This document shows, piece after piece, positions 24,397 through 33,589 of a stretch of 64,000 nucleotides of DNA; the first letter of the stretch is position 1; each line of letters opens with the position of its first letter. This DNA is from Microbacterium murale (lineage in GTDB: Bacteria > Actinomycetota > Actinomycetes > Actinomycetales > Microbacteriaceae). The DNA is taken from contig NZ_BMCM01000002.1 of the NCBI RefSeq assembly GCF_014635185.1, forward strand, positions 248,001 through 312,000, in the 5' to 3' direction. The translations under genes and the position numbers were made by a program. The notes beneath the pieces are model-generated. The model was not told the origin of the DNA and did not search any database. It was given only the letters and a program-made list of their open reading frames with translations.

Positions 24397-25728
24397 ATGG
24401 ATGCTCCGCTGATCGCTCTCATCGCCGTCACCGCGCTCGCGGTCGGCCTCGTCGTGGGCTGGTTCGCGCGGGCGTCGCGCACTGCGACCGAACACACCCG
24501 CAGCGCGACGGAGCTCGCTCGAGCGCACGCAGAACTCGCCGCCGCTCGCGATGATCGCGACCGGCAGTACGACCTGTATCGGGATGCTGTCGAGCATGCC
24601 CGTGTCGAACAGCGGGCCGAGGCGCAGCGGGTGCAGCAGCAGAACGCCGTGCTGACCGCGCTCGCTCCGGTGCGCGAATCGCTGCAGCAGATGCAGAACA
24701 AGGTGGCGTCCCTTGAGCAGGAGCGGCATGCGCAGTTCGGTTCCCTCGCCGAGCAATTGCGCAGGGCTCAGGAGTCCGATGAGGCGCTGCGCGCGACCAC
24801 CGAATCGCTCGCGGGAGCACTCCGTTCGACGTCGACACGCGGCGTATGGGGTGAGACGCAGCTGCGACGAGTGGTCGAGGCCGCAGGTCTCACACGGCAC
24901 GTCGACTTCGATCTGCAGTCCACGATCTCGTCGGATCGCGGTCAGGGACGCCCCGACATGGTCATCCGCCTCGCCGGCGGCACGTCGATCGCCGTCGATG
25001 CGAAGGTTCCTCTCGATGCGTATCTCGAGGCGAGTGCGCTGACGGGCGGTGACGCGCAGGAGGCGCAGCGCCGCCAGTTCATGCAGAAGCACGTCAAGGC
25101 CGTCCGCGCGCACATCGACGCGCTGGCGAAGAAGGCGTACTGGTCAGGCCTCGACGCCAGCCCCGAGTTCGTGATCTGCTTCCTGCCGAGCGAGTCGTTG
25201 CTCTCATCCGCGATCGACGAAGACCCGACGCTGCTCGACTACGCGTTCGGCAGGCGCGTCGCTCTCGCCTCTCCGGTGAACCTTTGGGCCGTGCTGAAGA
25301 CCGTCGCGTTCACCTGGACCCAGCAGGAGGTCTCGACCGAGGCGCGCACGCTGCTCAACCTGGGAACGCAGCTGTTCGATCGTCTGGGTGTCCTCGCCGG
25401 GCATGCCGACGACATGAGACGGGCGCTGGAGCGCACGGTCGAGAGTTACAACCGCTTCGCCGGCTCACTCGAGACCCGTGTGCTGGTCACGGCTCGTCAG
25501 TTCCCCGGGATCGACGCCTCGGCGCTGGAGGCTGCTCCGCAACCGATCACGACCTCACCGCGCCGGTTCACCGCGCCCGAACTGGTCGAGAATTCTGGCG
25601 TGGTCGAGAATTCTGAGATCGGCGAGAACACGGAACCGGCCCAACGTGCAGAGCTGTTCGAAAGCGCTCAACTGGACGGGATCCAAGCCGACCTCGACGC
25701 CGTGCGGCACCGTGTGGACGAGACTTAG
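24397..25728 (+). CDS. rmuC: DNA recombination protein RmuC
   Basis: RmuC limits inversions and aberrant recombination and has a nuclease-like core. The 443-residue protein starts with one membrane helix (LIALIAVTALAVGLVVGWF), continues with a long Gln/Glu-rich coiled coil (about residues 35-135), and then the conserved core: RGVWGETQLRRVVEAAGL, GQGRPDMVIRLAGG, VDAKVPLDAYL and FVICFLPSESLLSSA. The C-terminal tail carries a short duplicated VVENSG/VVENSE motif. An upstream in-frame GTG at 24382 is an alternative start. Its last four bases overlap the convergent neighbour's end. Confidence 0.92.
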   Translation: MDAPLIALIAVTALAVGLVVGWFARASRTATEHTRSATELARAHAELAAARDDRDRQYDLYRDAVEHARVEQRAEAQRVQQQNAVLTALAPVRESLQQMQNKVASLEQERHAQFGSLAEQLRRAQESDEALRATTESLAGALRSTSTRGVWGETQLRRVVEAAGLTRHVDFDLQSTISSDRGQGRPDMVIRLAGGTSIAVDAKVPLDAYLEASALTGGDAQEAQRRQFMQKHVKAVRAHIDALAKKAYWSGLDASPEFVICFLPSESLLSSAIDEDPTLLDYAFGRRVALASPVNLWAVLKTVAFTWTQQEVSTEARTLLNLGTQLFDRLGVLAGHADDMRRALERTVESYNRFAGSLETRVLVTARQFPGIDASALEAAPQPITTSPRRFTAPELVENSGVVENSEIGENTEPAQRAELFESAQLDGIQADLDAVRHRVDET

Positions 25729-26015
25729 GCGCTGCCGGGAACCCAGCTGAGCAGGGCGATCACGAGGCCGGAGGTCACGACGAAGGCGCCGATCATCCAC
25801 CACGAGCTGAGCTCGTGTCCCTCGGGTCGGCGCACGCGGAACAGCACATCAGCACGGCGCGCAGGATCGACGTTCGCAGGAGCCACCGTCGCAGCTGCTG
25901 CGGCTGCGACACGAGCGGCTTCGTCCTCCGGAGTGATCCGAAGAATGCGGCCCGTATTCGTGGTGACCATAGCCGTCGCCCGTGACTTCGCGTCCCGCGT
26001 CTGCTCCGTGGTCAT
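25725..26015 (-). CDS. Small single-TM protein of unknown function
   Basis: This 96-residue protein has an Ala-rich middle (AARVAAAAAATVAPANV), a polar stretch, and one C-terminal membrane helix (WWMIGAFVVTSGLVIALLSW). The start ATG has an excellent ribosome site (GGAGGGTGAG). No domain is recognised. Its end overlaps that of rmuC on the other strand by four bases. Confidence 0.72.
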   Translation of the reverse strand: MTTEQTRDAKSRATAMVTTNTGRILRITPEDEAARVAAAAAATVAPANVDPARRADVLFRVRRPEGHELSSWWMIGAFVVTSGLVIALLSWVPGSA

Positions 26016-26171
26016 CTCACCCTCCTGGATGCCGTCGTGAACTGTGACGGCGACGAACCCAGGGCCTATTGTGCCAGCAAAGCCTGAATAAGACCGGACC
26101 CAGCGCGACGTCGGTATACCGGGTCGGTAACGATCAGACCAGCGAAAATCGTGGAACAGGACCTTCGATCC

Positions 26172-27158
26172 CTAGAGCCACTTGGAGACGAGGTGCTCCG
26201 AGGCGATGCGACGAAGGGTTCCGGAGGCACCACGCAGCACCACTGATTCGGTGTACACGTAGTTGCCTTCGCGGCGCACACCGGCAACAAGCTGCCCGTC
26301 CGTCACTCCGGTGGCGACGAAGATCGTGTTGTCGCCCTTGACCAGGTCATCGGCCTCGTAGACGCGGTCCATCTCGAGTCCTGCGTCGATGCCGCGCTGA
26401 CGCTCGTCGTCGTCACGCGGCCAGAGCCGCCCCTGGATGTGGCCGCCGAGCGCCTTGATCGCACAAGCGGTGACGATGCCCTCGGGGCTGCCGCCGACAC
26501 CGACGCACATGTCGGTGCGGGCACCGTGACGTGCGGCGTTGATGCCGCCGGCCACATCGCCGTCGCTCATCAGGCGCGTGCCTGCACCGGCCGCACGGAT
26601 CTCCTCGATGAGCTTCTCGTGGCGCGGGCGGTTCAGCACCGAGACGACGATCTCATCGACGGGCTTGCCCAGCGCCTCCGAGAGCAGACGGATGTTCTCG
26701 CCGATGGGCAGCCGGATGTCGACGACGCCGACACCCGCGGGGCCGGTGACGAGCTTGTCCATGTAGAAGACGCTCGACGCGTCGAGCATCGTGCCGCGAT
26801 CGGAGACTGCGATGACGGAGAGGGCGTTCTGACGACCAGCTGCGGTGAGCGAGGTGCCGTCGATCGGATCGACGGCGATGTCGCACTCCGGACCTCGACC
26901 GGCTCCGACCTCCTCGCCGTTGAATAGCATCGGAGCGTTGTCCTTCTCGCCCTCGCCGATGACGACCCTGCCCTGGAAGTTCACGGTGCCGAGGAACGCA
27001 CGCATCGCGTCGACCGCCGCGCCATCGGCGGCCTCCTTGTCGCCACGGCCGATGAACGGCACGGCCCGGATGGACGCGGCCTCGGTCGCACGCACCAGTT
27101 CCAGCGCGAGGTTTCGATCGGGACGCAAGGGGCTCATATCGGCCGTCAGACTCACCAT
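26172..27158 (-). CDS. glpX: Fructose-1,6-bisphosphatase class II (GlpX)
   Basis: GlpX removes the 1-phosphate of fructose 1,6-bisphosphate, the committed step of gluconeogenesis, and is the main actinobacterial FBPase. The 328-residue protein shows FIGRGDKEAADGAAVDAMR, the metal sites GEGEKDNAPML and DPIDGTSLT, and VGVGGSPEGIVTACA, in the normal order. It is divergent from the fructose-bisphosphate aldolase gene (185 bases between), placing the opposing steps of one pathway side by side. The promoter region between them may allow reciprocal control. Confidence 0.96.
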   Translation of the reverse strand: MVSLTADMSPLRPDRNLALELVRATEAASIRAVPFIGRGDKEAADGAAVDAMRAFLGTVNFQGRVVIGEGEKDNAPMLFNGEEVGAGRGPECDIAVDPIDGTSLTAAGRQNALSVIAVSDRGTMLDASSVFYMDKLVTGPAGVGVVDIRLPIGENIRLLSEALGKPVDEIVVSVLNRPRHEKLIEEIRAAGAGTRLMSDGDVAGGINAARHGARTDMCVGVGGSPEGIVTACAIKALGGHIQGRLWPRDDDERQRGIDAGLEMDRVYEADDLVKGDNTIFVATGVTDGQLVAGVRREGNYVYTESVVLRGASGTLRRIASEHLVSKWL

Positions 27159-27343
27159 GTGGTCAGCCTAGCCAGCTGACTGCGCGGAACCGCAGGTATT
27201 TCGCGTGAATTCACGTGAAGGAATCGGGATTCTTAACGCTGGCGAAGAGCCTGCTCTCTGACAGGGGTCAGCGGGCCACGGCATCCGCTCGTCGCCAGCG
27301 ATAGAGTTGGGGCTGTCCCGGCTCATCTATCGCAGGAGTTTTC

Positions 27344-28372
<1,029 letters not shown>

Positions 28373-28387
28373 CCTGCGCTTGTGAAG

Positions 28388-28417
28388 ATGCCCCGGCACG
28401 GTTTCGGGTCGGGGCAT
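28388..28417 (+). terminator. Terminator after fba
   Basis: The hairpin arms ATGCCCCG (28388-28395) and CGGGGCAT (28410-28417) enclose a 14-base loop and are followed by TCTCATT. It lies 15 bases after the fba stop. Confidence 0.75.
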
Positions 28418-28516
28418 TCTCATTGCCGGCGGGCAGCAGCTCGCCCGCAGTAGGCCTTGCCGCCGGTGACTGCGAGGAGCATCGTTGAAGCATCCGATCC
28501 GCGAAGGAAGGGTGTG

Positions 28517-28705
28517 ATGACGATGCAGGCGAAACCCGGTGACCGATTGATCGTCGAAGGGCGCACCGATACGGCTCACAGACGCGAAGGCGAGATCCTT
28601 GAGGTGCACGGCGACGACGGGGCCCCGCCCTACATGGTGCGATGGGATGACGGGCACGAGGGCACGGTGTATCCCGGGCCGGACGCCCACGTCTCGGGGC
28701 GCTGA
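28517..28705 (+). CDS. DUF1918 family small protein
   Basis: This is a 62-residue protein with the DUF1918 fold: MQAKPGDRLIVEGR, REGEILEVHGDDG and MVRWDDGHEGTVYPGPDA. These short SH3-like domains occur throughout actinobacteria and have no known activity. The start is the ATG at 28517 with GAAGGAAGGG upstream; the ATG two codons on is equally possible. It is flanked by the fba terminator and the convergent lipoprotein gene. Confidence 0.87.
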   Translation: MTMQAKPGDRLIVEGRTDTAHRREGEILEVHGDDGAPPYMVRWDDGHEGTVYPGPDAHVSGR

Positions 28706-28725
28706 GTCGACACCGATGACGACGC

Positions 28726-29223
28726 TCACTCCGCCGTGCGCTCTCCCGCCGGTGACAGCACCCACCACACGTCGTTGACTCCCTGGCCGGCGACGTCTCC
28801 GGCGGCCGAATCACCCGCGAAGTAGTACAGGGGCCATCCGTTGAGCGTGGCCTGGGTGGCGCCGTCGACGCCGGTGATCGTACCCAGCTCACCGGTCACG
28901 CCTTCGCCCGCGACCGGGTCGCCGTCTGTGGTCACCGCCGGCCAATTCGTCGCGCACTGTCCCTCGCAGGTGCTCTCGCCCGCGTCCTGAGTGTCGCTGT
29001 CGAACATGTAGACGGTCATGCCCTTCGCATCGACCACGATCTCGCCGAGCTCCGAGTCGGCGACCATGAGCTGAGCACCCTCTGTCGTCCCGTATCCGTC
29101 ACTCGACTCCGACGCCGACTCCGATGCCGGAGCCGCCGGGTCGGCCGCGCCGCCTGCGCAGCTCGACAGGGTGAGTGTGAGCAGAGCGGCCACCGCAGCG
29201 GCCCTGCCGATCTTCGTGAACAT
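28726..29223 (-). CDS. Secreted lipoprotein with COG4315-type repeats
   Basis: This is a 165-residue exported lipoprotein: basic start, hydrophobic core, lipobox LSSC (about Cys22), then a Ser/Ala-rich spacer. The mature domain has the two-repeat pattern of this family, with LGEIVVDAKGMTVYMFDSD and ATLNGWPLYYFAGDSAAGD, and a Cys-x-x-x-Cys in CEGQCATNWPAV. Function is unknown, but such lipoproteins are often found next to ECF sigma/anti-sigma pairs, as here. The ATG at 29223 has GAAGGGAC upstream. It is probably a target of the adjacent sigma factor. Confidence 0.85.
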   Translation of the reverse strand: MFTKIGRAAAVAALLTLTLSSCAGGAADPAAPASESASESSDGYGTTEGAQLMVADSELGEIVVDAKGMTVYMFDSDTQDAGESTCEGQCATNWPAVTTDGDPVAGEGVTGELGTITGVDGATQATLNGWPLYYFAGDSAAGDVAGQGVNDVWWVLSPAGERTAE

Positions 29224-29288
29224 GGAAAGTCCCTTCTCTGCGATCGCAACTGCGGTCACCGGGGAAACGACGCCGCGATGAGAAGGGT

Positions 29289-29981
29289 TCAACCGGAGAG
29301 TTCAACGCGCATGAGCACCTGCCCCGATCCGACGGCGCGGATCTCCAGCGTCTCGATCCGTCCGACGTCCAACGCGGTCCCCGCGCTGAGCTCGGCCGTC
29401 GTCCCCGGACGCGCGCGCCAGCTGGACACGGCCTCTTCAGATCCGTCACTGCCGATCACGTAGAGCGCGTAGGGCCAACTGGCGTCTCCACCGCCTGCAC
29501 CGCCGTACACGCACTCCAGATCGATGCGCGTGCCCCAGTCGACCTCGGTGAGCTCGGCACTCGCCTCGAGGGGCAGATCCGATGTGGTCTGCATCGTGAC
29601 GACCGTGACGTCCTTGGGTGACGGTGCGAACGGCAACGTCACGGCGAGCACGACCGCGACCACCGCGGCAGCTGCCGCAACCGCCGCACCGGTCCACCAC
29701 CGCCTCCGCAGGCGGTGAACCCGATCCGCTGCCGCGATCCGGGCGAGCTGCCCGCGTCGAGAGGGATCGGGTCCCGCCGGGGTCTCGGCGAGAAGGGACT
29801 CCGCATTCTTGCGCTCGACGCGTCCAAGCAGGCCGATGACCGGTGCGAGCTCGGCGACCGCCCGGCCGCACACCTCGCAGTCGTCGAGGTGTTCCTCGAA
29901 GAGGCGCCGGTCCGCCGAGTTCAGCGCACCCATCACGTAGGCCGCATCCCAATCGGCGAAACGCGCGTGATCAGCGTTCAT
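29289..29981 (-). CDS. rskA: RskA-type anti-sigma factor
   Basis: This is a 230-residue membrane-bound anti-sigma factor. Residues 1-90 form the cytoplasmic sigma-binding domain with the zinc motif H-x3-C-x2-C in EEHLDDCEVCG. One membrane helix (AAAVVAVVLAVTLPF) follows, and a C-terminal extracytoplasmic beta domain completes the RskA family form. It starts inside the sigma gene's end (ATGA overlap) and precedes the lipoprotein gene. It should hold the sigma factor inactive until proteolysis across the membrane. The inducing signal is unknown. Confidence 0.9.
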   Translation of the reverse strand: MNADHARFADWDAAYVMGALNSADRRLFEEHLDDCEVCGRAVAELAPVIGLLGRVERKNAESLLAETPAGPDPSRRGQLARIAAADRVHRLRRRWWTGAAVAAAAAVVAVVLAVTLPFAPSPKDVTVVTMQTTSDLPLEASAELTEVDWGTRIDLECVYGGAGGGDASWPYALYVIGSDGSEEAVSSWRARPGTTAELSAGTALDVGRIETLEIRAVGSGQVLMRVELSG

Positions 29982-30484
29982 CGCGTCACCCCCTTCTCCT
30001 GGAGCGCGAGTCGAAGCGATCGGATGCCGTAGTGCAGACGCGACTTCACCGTTCCCTCGGGAACATCGAGTTCCGCCGCGATCTCGGCGACCGTGCATCC
30101 GCCGAAGTATGCGCGCACGATGACCTCGCGGTGATCGTGCGTCAGCGTGGCCAGCGCATCCTCGATGAGGATCGCCTCGAACAGCGCATCCGTGGCGTCA
30201 TCCACCATGCGTTCCGGCGCATCCGGAGCCGCGAACTCGTGGCGTCTGCGTGCACTGCGTGCGTCATCGATCACGAGATGCCGCGCGACGGTGAACATCC
30301 ACGACCGCGTCGTCGACGTCTCCTGTTCGAGGATGCGCGGGCTGCGCCAGGCCCGCAGCAGCGTCTCCTGCACGATGTCGTCGGCTCCGGCGCGATCGCC
30401 AGTGAGATGCACCACGTACCGCCACACCGGCCCGGCATGCGCGTCGAAGAGCGCGGTGAGCCGTTCGGCCTCGTCGAGCGCCAT
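29978..30484 (-). CDS. sigK: ECF RNA polymerase sigma factor, SigK-like
   Basis: This is a 168-residue extracytoplasmic-function sigma factor. Region 2 shows ADDIVQETLLRAW and RSWMFTVARHLVIDD, and region 4 shows HREVIVRAYFGG and EIAAELDVPEGTVKSRLHY. Partner and order (sigma, RskA-like anti-sigma, COG4315 lipoprotein) match the SigK/RskA group. The ATG at 30484 has GGGGAGGTG upstream, better than the longer TTG alternative at 30508. It diverges from the DUF2231 gene across a palindrome-rich promoter region, which may be an autoregulated promoter. Confidence 0.9.
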   Translation of the reverse strand: MALDEAERLTALFDAHAGPVWRYVVHLTGDRAGADDIVQETLLRAWRSPRILEQETSTTRSWMFTVARHLVIDDARSARRRHEFAAPDAPERMVDDATDALFEAILIEDALATLTHDHREVIVRAYFGGCTVAEIAAELDVPEGTVKSRLHYGIRSLRLALQEKGVTR

Positions 30485-30525
30485 CTGCTGCACCTCCCCT
30501 GACAACACGTCGTGGAGGGTCGGAA

Positions 30526-30559
30526 GGTTCAGATGAACCGGATCCCGGTTCCTGTCGTT
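30526..30559 (+). promoter_or_regulatory. Palindromic promoter region between sigK and DUF2231 genes, possible ECF promoter
   Basis: Two adjoining palindromes, GGTTCA-GA-TGAACC (30526-30539) and AACCG-GATCC-CGGTT, fill the region. Read rightward, GAACC (30535-30539) and CGTT (30556-30559) stand 16 bases apart, the general form of an ECF promoter, 8 bases before the DUF2231 ATG. Whether the local sigma factor uses it is unknown. Confidence 0.35.
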
Positions 30560-30567
30560 CTCCCAGT

Positions 30568-31059
30568 ATGAACTCCCTGCCCATGGTCGGAGCCCTGGAG
30601 ATCGGTGGGCTCCCGCTGCACCCGCTCATCGTCCACCTGGTCGTGATCCTGACGCCCCTGACTGCACTCGCACTGGTGCTGAGCGTGTTCTGGCCGGCTG
30701 CGCGACGACGGCTCGGCATCGTCACGCCGCTCGCCGCACTCGTCGTGCTGATCCTCGTGCCCATCACCGTGGCCGCCGGCGAGAGCCTGAAGGAGGTGGT
30801 CGGCCCGCTGCCCGCCGTCGAGCGTCATGAATCCTTCGGACGGATGCTGTTGCCCTGGGCGATCGCGCTCTTCGTCGCGGCCTCCGCCCACTGGGCCTGG
30901 TACCGGTTCGGCCGCCAGGGAGTCATCGAGAAGCGGCCCTCGCAGGCTCGTATCGTCGCGGTCGTGCTCGGCGTGCTCGCAATGGGCGTGAGCATCGGAG
31001 TGACCGTCATGATCGTGCTGATCGGTGAGTCGGGAGCCCGCGCGGTCTGGGGGTCGTGA
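30568..31059 (+). CDS. DUF2231 membrane protein
   Basis: This is a 163-residue protein with four membrane helices and the DUF2231 opening GLPLHPLIVHLVVILTPLTA. The helices include VLSVFW, TPLAALVVLILVPITVAAG, MLLPWAIALFVAASAHWAWY and VVLGVLAMGVSIGVTVMIVLI. The conserved histidines HPLIVH suggest a heme- or metal-linked role in this family, but the function is not established. No ribosome site is obvious before the ATG, so the transcript may be nearly leaderless from the candidate ECF promoter. Confidence 0.83.
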   Translation: MNSLPMVGALEIGGLPLHPLIVHLVVILTPLTALALVLSVFWPAARRRLGIVTPLAALVVLILVPITVAAGESLKEVVGPLPAVERHESFGRMLLPWAIALFVAASAHWAWYRFGRQGVIEKRPSQARIVAVVLGVLAMGVSIGVTVMIVLIGESGARAVWGS

Positions 31060-31110
31060 CGCCGACTGCGCACCGGCATCCGGTCCGAATACCGGGTGGG
31101 CGATGAGTCC

Positions 31111-31662
31111 TCACACGCCGCGGTAGATCTCCAGCACGGTCGGGGCGCCTTCCGGCCGATGCAGCACGGTCACGGCATCCCCCGCCTGCACCCGCCCCTT
31201 CTGCACCACTCGCAGGTACACGCCCAGCCGGCGCGCATTCGAGAAGCGCTTGACCCAGCCGCGCTCATCATCGCCGCCGACCCAGCGCGCAAACGTCTGA
31301 CACGGAGTTCGCGGCATCGTCACCTCGAGGATGGTCGTGCCGATGGACCACCGCTCGCCGACGAGCGCCGCACCGAGATCGAGACCGGACACGCGCAGGT
31401 TCTCCCCGAACCACCCGAACGGCAGCTCACGGCCCAGCTCCCCCGCCCAGAAGTCAGCATCCCCTTGCGAATACGCATACACAGCCTTGTCGGGTCCGCC
31501 GTGGTTCCTGCGGTCTGCCTGCACGTCGGCATACGCGCCATAGGTGCCGACCTTGATCGGACCGTCCACCGGACGCTTGTCGATCGCCGTGGTTCCGACT
31601 GGGCCGGCATCCGCTCGCAGTTGATGGACCACGCAGACGGCGAGAACGCGGGCGGCGCTCAC
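31111..31662 (-). CDS. MOSC-domain protein
   Basis: This is a 183-residue single MOSC domain, the C-terminal sulfur-carrying module of molybdenum cofactor sulfurases, also found in YiiM and mARC-like proteins. Landmarks are VGTTAIDKRPVDGP, DFWAGELGRELPFGWFGENL (split by function), the conserved cysteine in MPRTPCQTF, and YLRVVQKGRVQAGD. The start is GTG at 31662, overlapping the stop of the upstream DUF6264 gene (GTGA). It probably acts in oxidative detoxification or sulfur transfer, but the substrate is unknown. Confidence 0.85.
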   Translation of the reverse strand: MSAARVLAVCVVHQLRADAGPVGTTAIDKRPVDGPIKVGTYGAYADVQADRRNHGGPDKAVYAYSQGDADFWAGELGRELPFGWFGENLRVSGLDLGAALVGERWSIGTTILEVTMPRTPCQTFARWVGGDDERGWVKRFSNARRLGVYLRVVQKGRVQAGDAVTVLHRPEGAPTVLEIYRGV

Positions 31663-32183
31663 CGACCGGACATCCCGTCGACGTACGCCATGAAGGCCGG
31701 GTCGCCCAGCATCGGCACCATGATGCAGATCGACACGATCAGCATGGTTGCGGCCGCACCGACGAGGGGCACCCACCAGGTGAGCTTTCCGGTGCGCAGC
31801 CGCCGCAGCGAGAGCCAGGCGGTGATCGCCCAGCCCACGACGAGGAGGACGGCAGCGGTCGTGCCCCACAGCCTGCCCTGGGCGAAGTTGGTGAACTCGC
31901 CGTCGATCCCGAGGATCCTCATGCTCTCGTTCATGACGGTCGGCAGGTCGAGGTACGACAGGCCGGTCATGACGACGTTGACGAGCCCGTAGGCCAGCAA
32001 GGCGATCGTGATGATCCGGTCCCACGGGCGCGCCTTCGCGATCGAGCGAGCGGGCTCCGCCGGCGCGGGCTGTTCGGTGACCGGGGCAGCGGCGGGCGCG
32101 GCATCCAACGGCGGCAGGCCTGCCAGCCGTCGCTGTTCATCCGGAGTCGCATACTCGCCGTACTGGGGACGCTGATCGGTCAT
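31659..32183 (-). CDS. DUF6264-type membrane protein
   Basis: This is a 174-residue protein with a Pro/Ala-rich cytoplasmic N terminus (LPPLDAAPAAAPV, about residues 20-50) followed by three or four membrane helices. Recognised motifs are YGEYATPDEQRRLAG at the start and RPWDRIITIALLAYGLVNVV, which mark this actinobacterial family. Function is unknown. It overlaps the MOSC gene downstream and was likely co-transcribed with it. Confidence 0.75.
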   Translation of the reverse strand: MTDQRPQYGEYATPDEQRRLAGLPPLDAAPAAAPVTEQPAPAEPARSIAKARPWDRIITIALLAYGLVNVVMTGLSYLDLPTVMNESMRILGIDGEFTNFAQGRLWGTTAAVLLVVGWAITAWLSLRRLRTGKLTWWVPLVGAAATMLIVSICIMVPMLGDPAFMAYVDGMSGR

Positions 32184-32281
32184 CCCGACATGGTAACCGG
32201 CTCATCGTTGAACGGATCGCAGGATGATCGCAGGAATGGTTCCGCGCGCGCAACGCAGCGAGACGGCCACAAAGATCTCGA

Positions 32282-32315
32282 CGGCCCCAGAGGAGTGGGG
32301 ACTCCTCTGGGGCCG
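32282..32315. terminator. Perfect 15-bp hairpin downstream of ispH
   Basis: The arms CGGCCCCAGAGGAGT (32282-32296) and ACTCCTCTGGGGCCG (32301-32315) pair perfectly around a four-base loop. On the minus strand it follows the ispH stop by about 120 bases and is trailed by TCTTTGTGG. It is either the ispH terminator or that of a small RNA lying between them. Confidence 0.65.
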
Positions 32316-32364
32316 CTGAAGCGGAACGCTGGGGACGCTCACGCCTCGGGACGCACGCTCCATC

Positions 32365-32390
32365 TGCAGCACCGTGATACGCGTGCTGCA
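32365..32390. other. Second hairpin between ispH and its terminator
   Basis: TGCAGCAC (32365-32372) and GTGCTGCA (32383-32390) form an eight-base stem around a ten-base loop. Together with the 32282-32315 hairpin, this 120-base segment looks structured and carries no plausible reading frame. A leftover 3' untranslated region, or a small RNA of about 120 bases on the minus strand, are the options. Confidence 0.4.
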
Positions 32391-32435
32391 CGACAAGCCT
32401 AAACAACTGTCGCGACGAGCGCGCGGGGTTGTCGT

Positions 32436-33515
32436 TCAGGACGTGGATGAATCCGCTGTCGCACGGCCGCCGAGAGCACGTGCATCGCGCTGACCCGACG
32501 CATCCTGGCGCAGTTCCTTGGGCAGAGAGAACATCAGGTCCTCCTCGGCGGTGCGGATCTCCTCCACGTCGCCGTAGCCGGCGGCGGCCAGCGTCTCGAG
32601 CACCTCGCGCACGAGGACCTCTGGAACGGATGCCCCGCTCGTCACGCCGACGGTCGCGACGCCGTCGAGCCACTCCTGCTTGATCTCTTCCGCGTAGTCG
32701 ACGCGGTACGCAGCCTTAGCCCCGTACTCCAGCGCCACTTCCACCAGACGCACACTGTTCGACGAGTTCGACGAACCGACGACGATCACGAGTTCGGCGT
32801 CGACGGCGACCTTCTTGATCGCGACCTGACGGTTCTGAGTCGCGTAGCAGATGTCGTCGGACGGCGGATTCTGCAACTCGGGAAAGCGCAGCCGCAGTCG
32901 GTTGACCGTTTCCATGGTCTCGTCGACCGACAGCGTGGTCTGCGACAGCCACACGACCTTCGAAGGGTCCTTGACCTGGACGGTGTCCGCCTCGGCCGGA
33001 GAGTTCACGATCGTGACGTGCTCTGGCGCCTCGCCGGCCGTGCCCTCGACCTCTTCGTGACCCTCGTGGCCGATGAGCAGGATCTCGAAGTCGTCGCGCG
33101 CGAAGCGCACGGCCTCGCGGTGCACCTTGGTCACCAGCGGGCAGGTCGCGTCGATCGCGTGCAATCCCCGATCGGATGCCGCACCCACGACCGCCGGAGA
33201 GACACCGTGCGCGCTGAACACGACGTGCGCGCCAGTGGGCACCTCGTCGACCTCCTCGACGAAGATCGCGCCCTTCTCCTCGAGCTCGGTGACGACATGG
33301 ATGTTGTGCACGATCTGCTTGCGCACGTACACCGGGGCGCCGTAGCGCTCGAGCGCCTTCTCGACAGCGACGACCGCACGGTCGACGCCGGCGCAGTACC
33401 CGCGTGGTGCAGCGAGCAGAACCCGCTTGTGTCCGTTCACCGGGTTATCCTGAAGCCGCGCCCCGCGCGATCGAGGGATGCGGGGAACGGGAAGATGTAC
33501 GGTCGCCTGGCTCAC
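32436..33515 (-). CDS. ispH: 4-hydroxy-3-methylbut-2-enyl diphosphate reductase IspH
   Basis: IspH carries out the last step of the MEP pathway, giving isopentenyl and dimethylallyl diphosphate. The 359-residue protein has the cluster cysteines in [21 protein letters not shown] and [11 protein letters not shown], and the substrate histidines in QIVHNIH and FSAHGVSP. The N terminus extends about 28 residues before [14 protein letters not shown], and the C terminus has a short nonconserved tail. A later start, for example within VNGHKRV, is possible. It diverges from xseA and lies apart from other MEP genes. Confidence 0.96.
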   Translation of the reverse strand: MSQATVHLPVPRIPRSRGARLQDNPVNGHKRVLLAAPRGYCAGVDRAVVAVEKALERYGAPVYVRKQIVHNIHVVTELEEKGAIFVEEVDEVPTGAHVVFSAHGVSPAVVGAASDRGLHAIDATCPLVTKVHREAVRFARDDFEILLIGHEGHEEVEGTAGEAPEHVTIVNSPAEADTVQVKDPSKVVWLSQTTLSVDETMETVNRLRLRFPELQNPPSDDICYATQNRQVAIKKVAVDAELVIVVGSSNSSNSVRLVEVALEYGAKAAYRVDYAEEIKQEWLDGVATVGVTSGASVPEVLVREVLETLAAAGYGDVEEIRTAEEDLMFSLPKELRQDASGQRDARALGGRATADSSTS

Positions 33516-33589
33516 GCTTCGATCCTACCTTCGAACGGCCATGCCAGGCCTGGACGGACGCTCAGGCGCACAAGCACGGAAAGGGCCAG

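Noticed and set aside
32190-32402. Small plus- and minus-strand frames after ispH
   Set aside because: They cross the perfect hairpin at 32282-32315, lack ribosome sites and look random.
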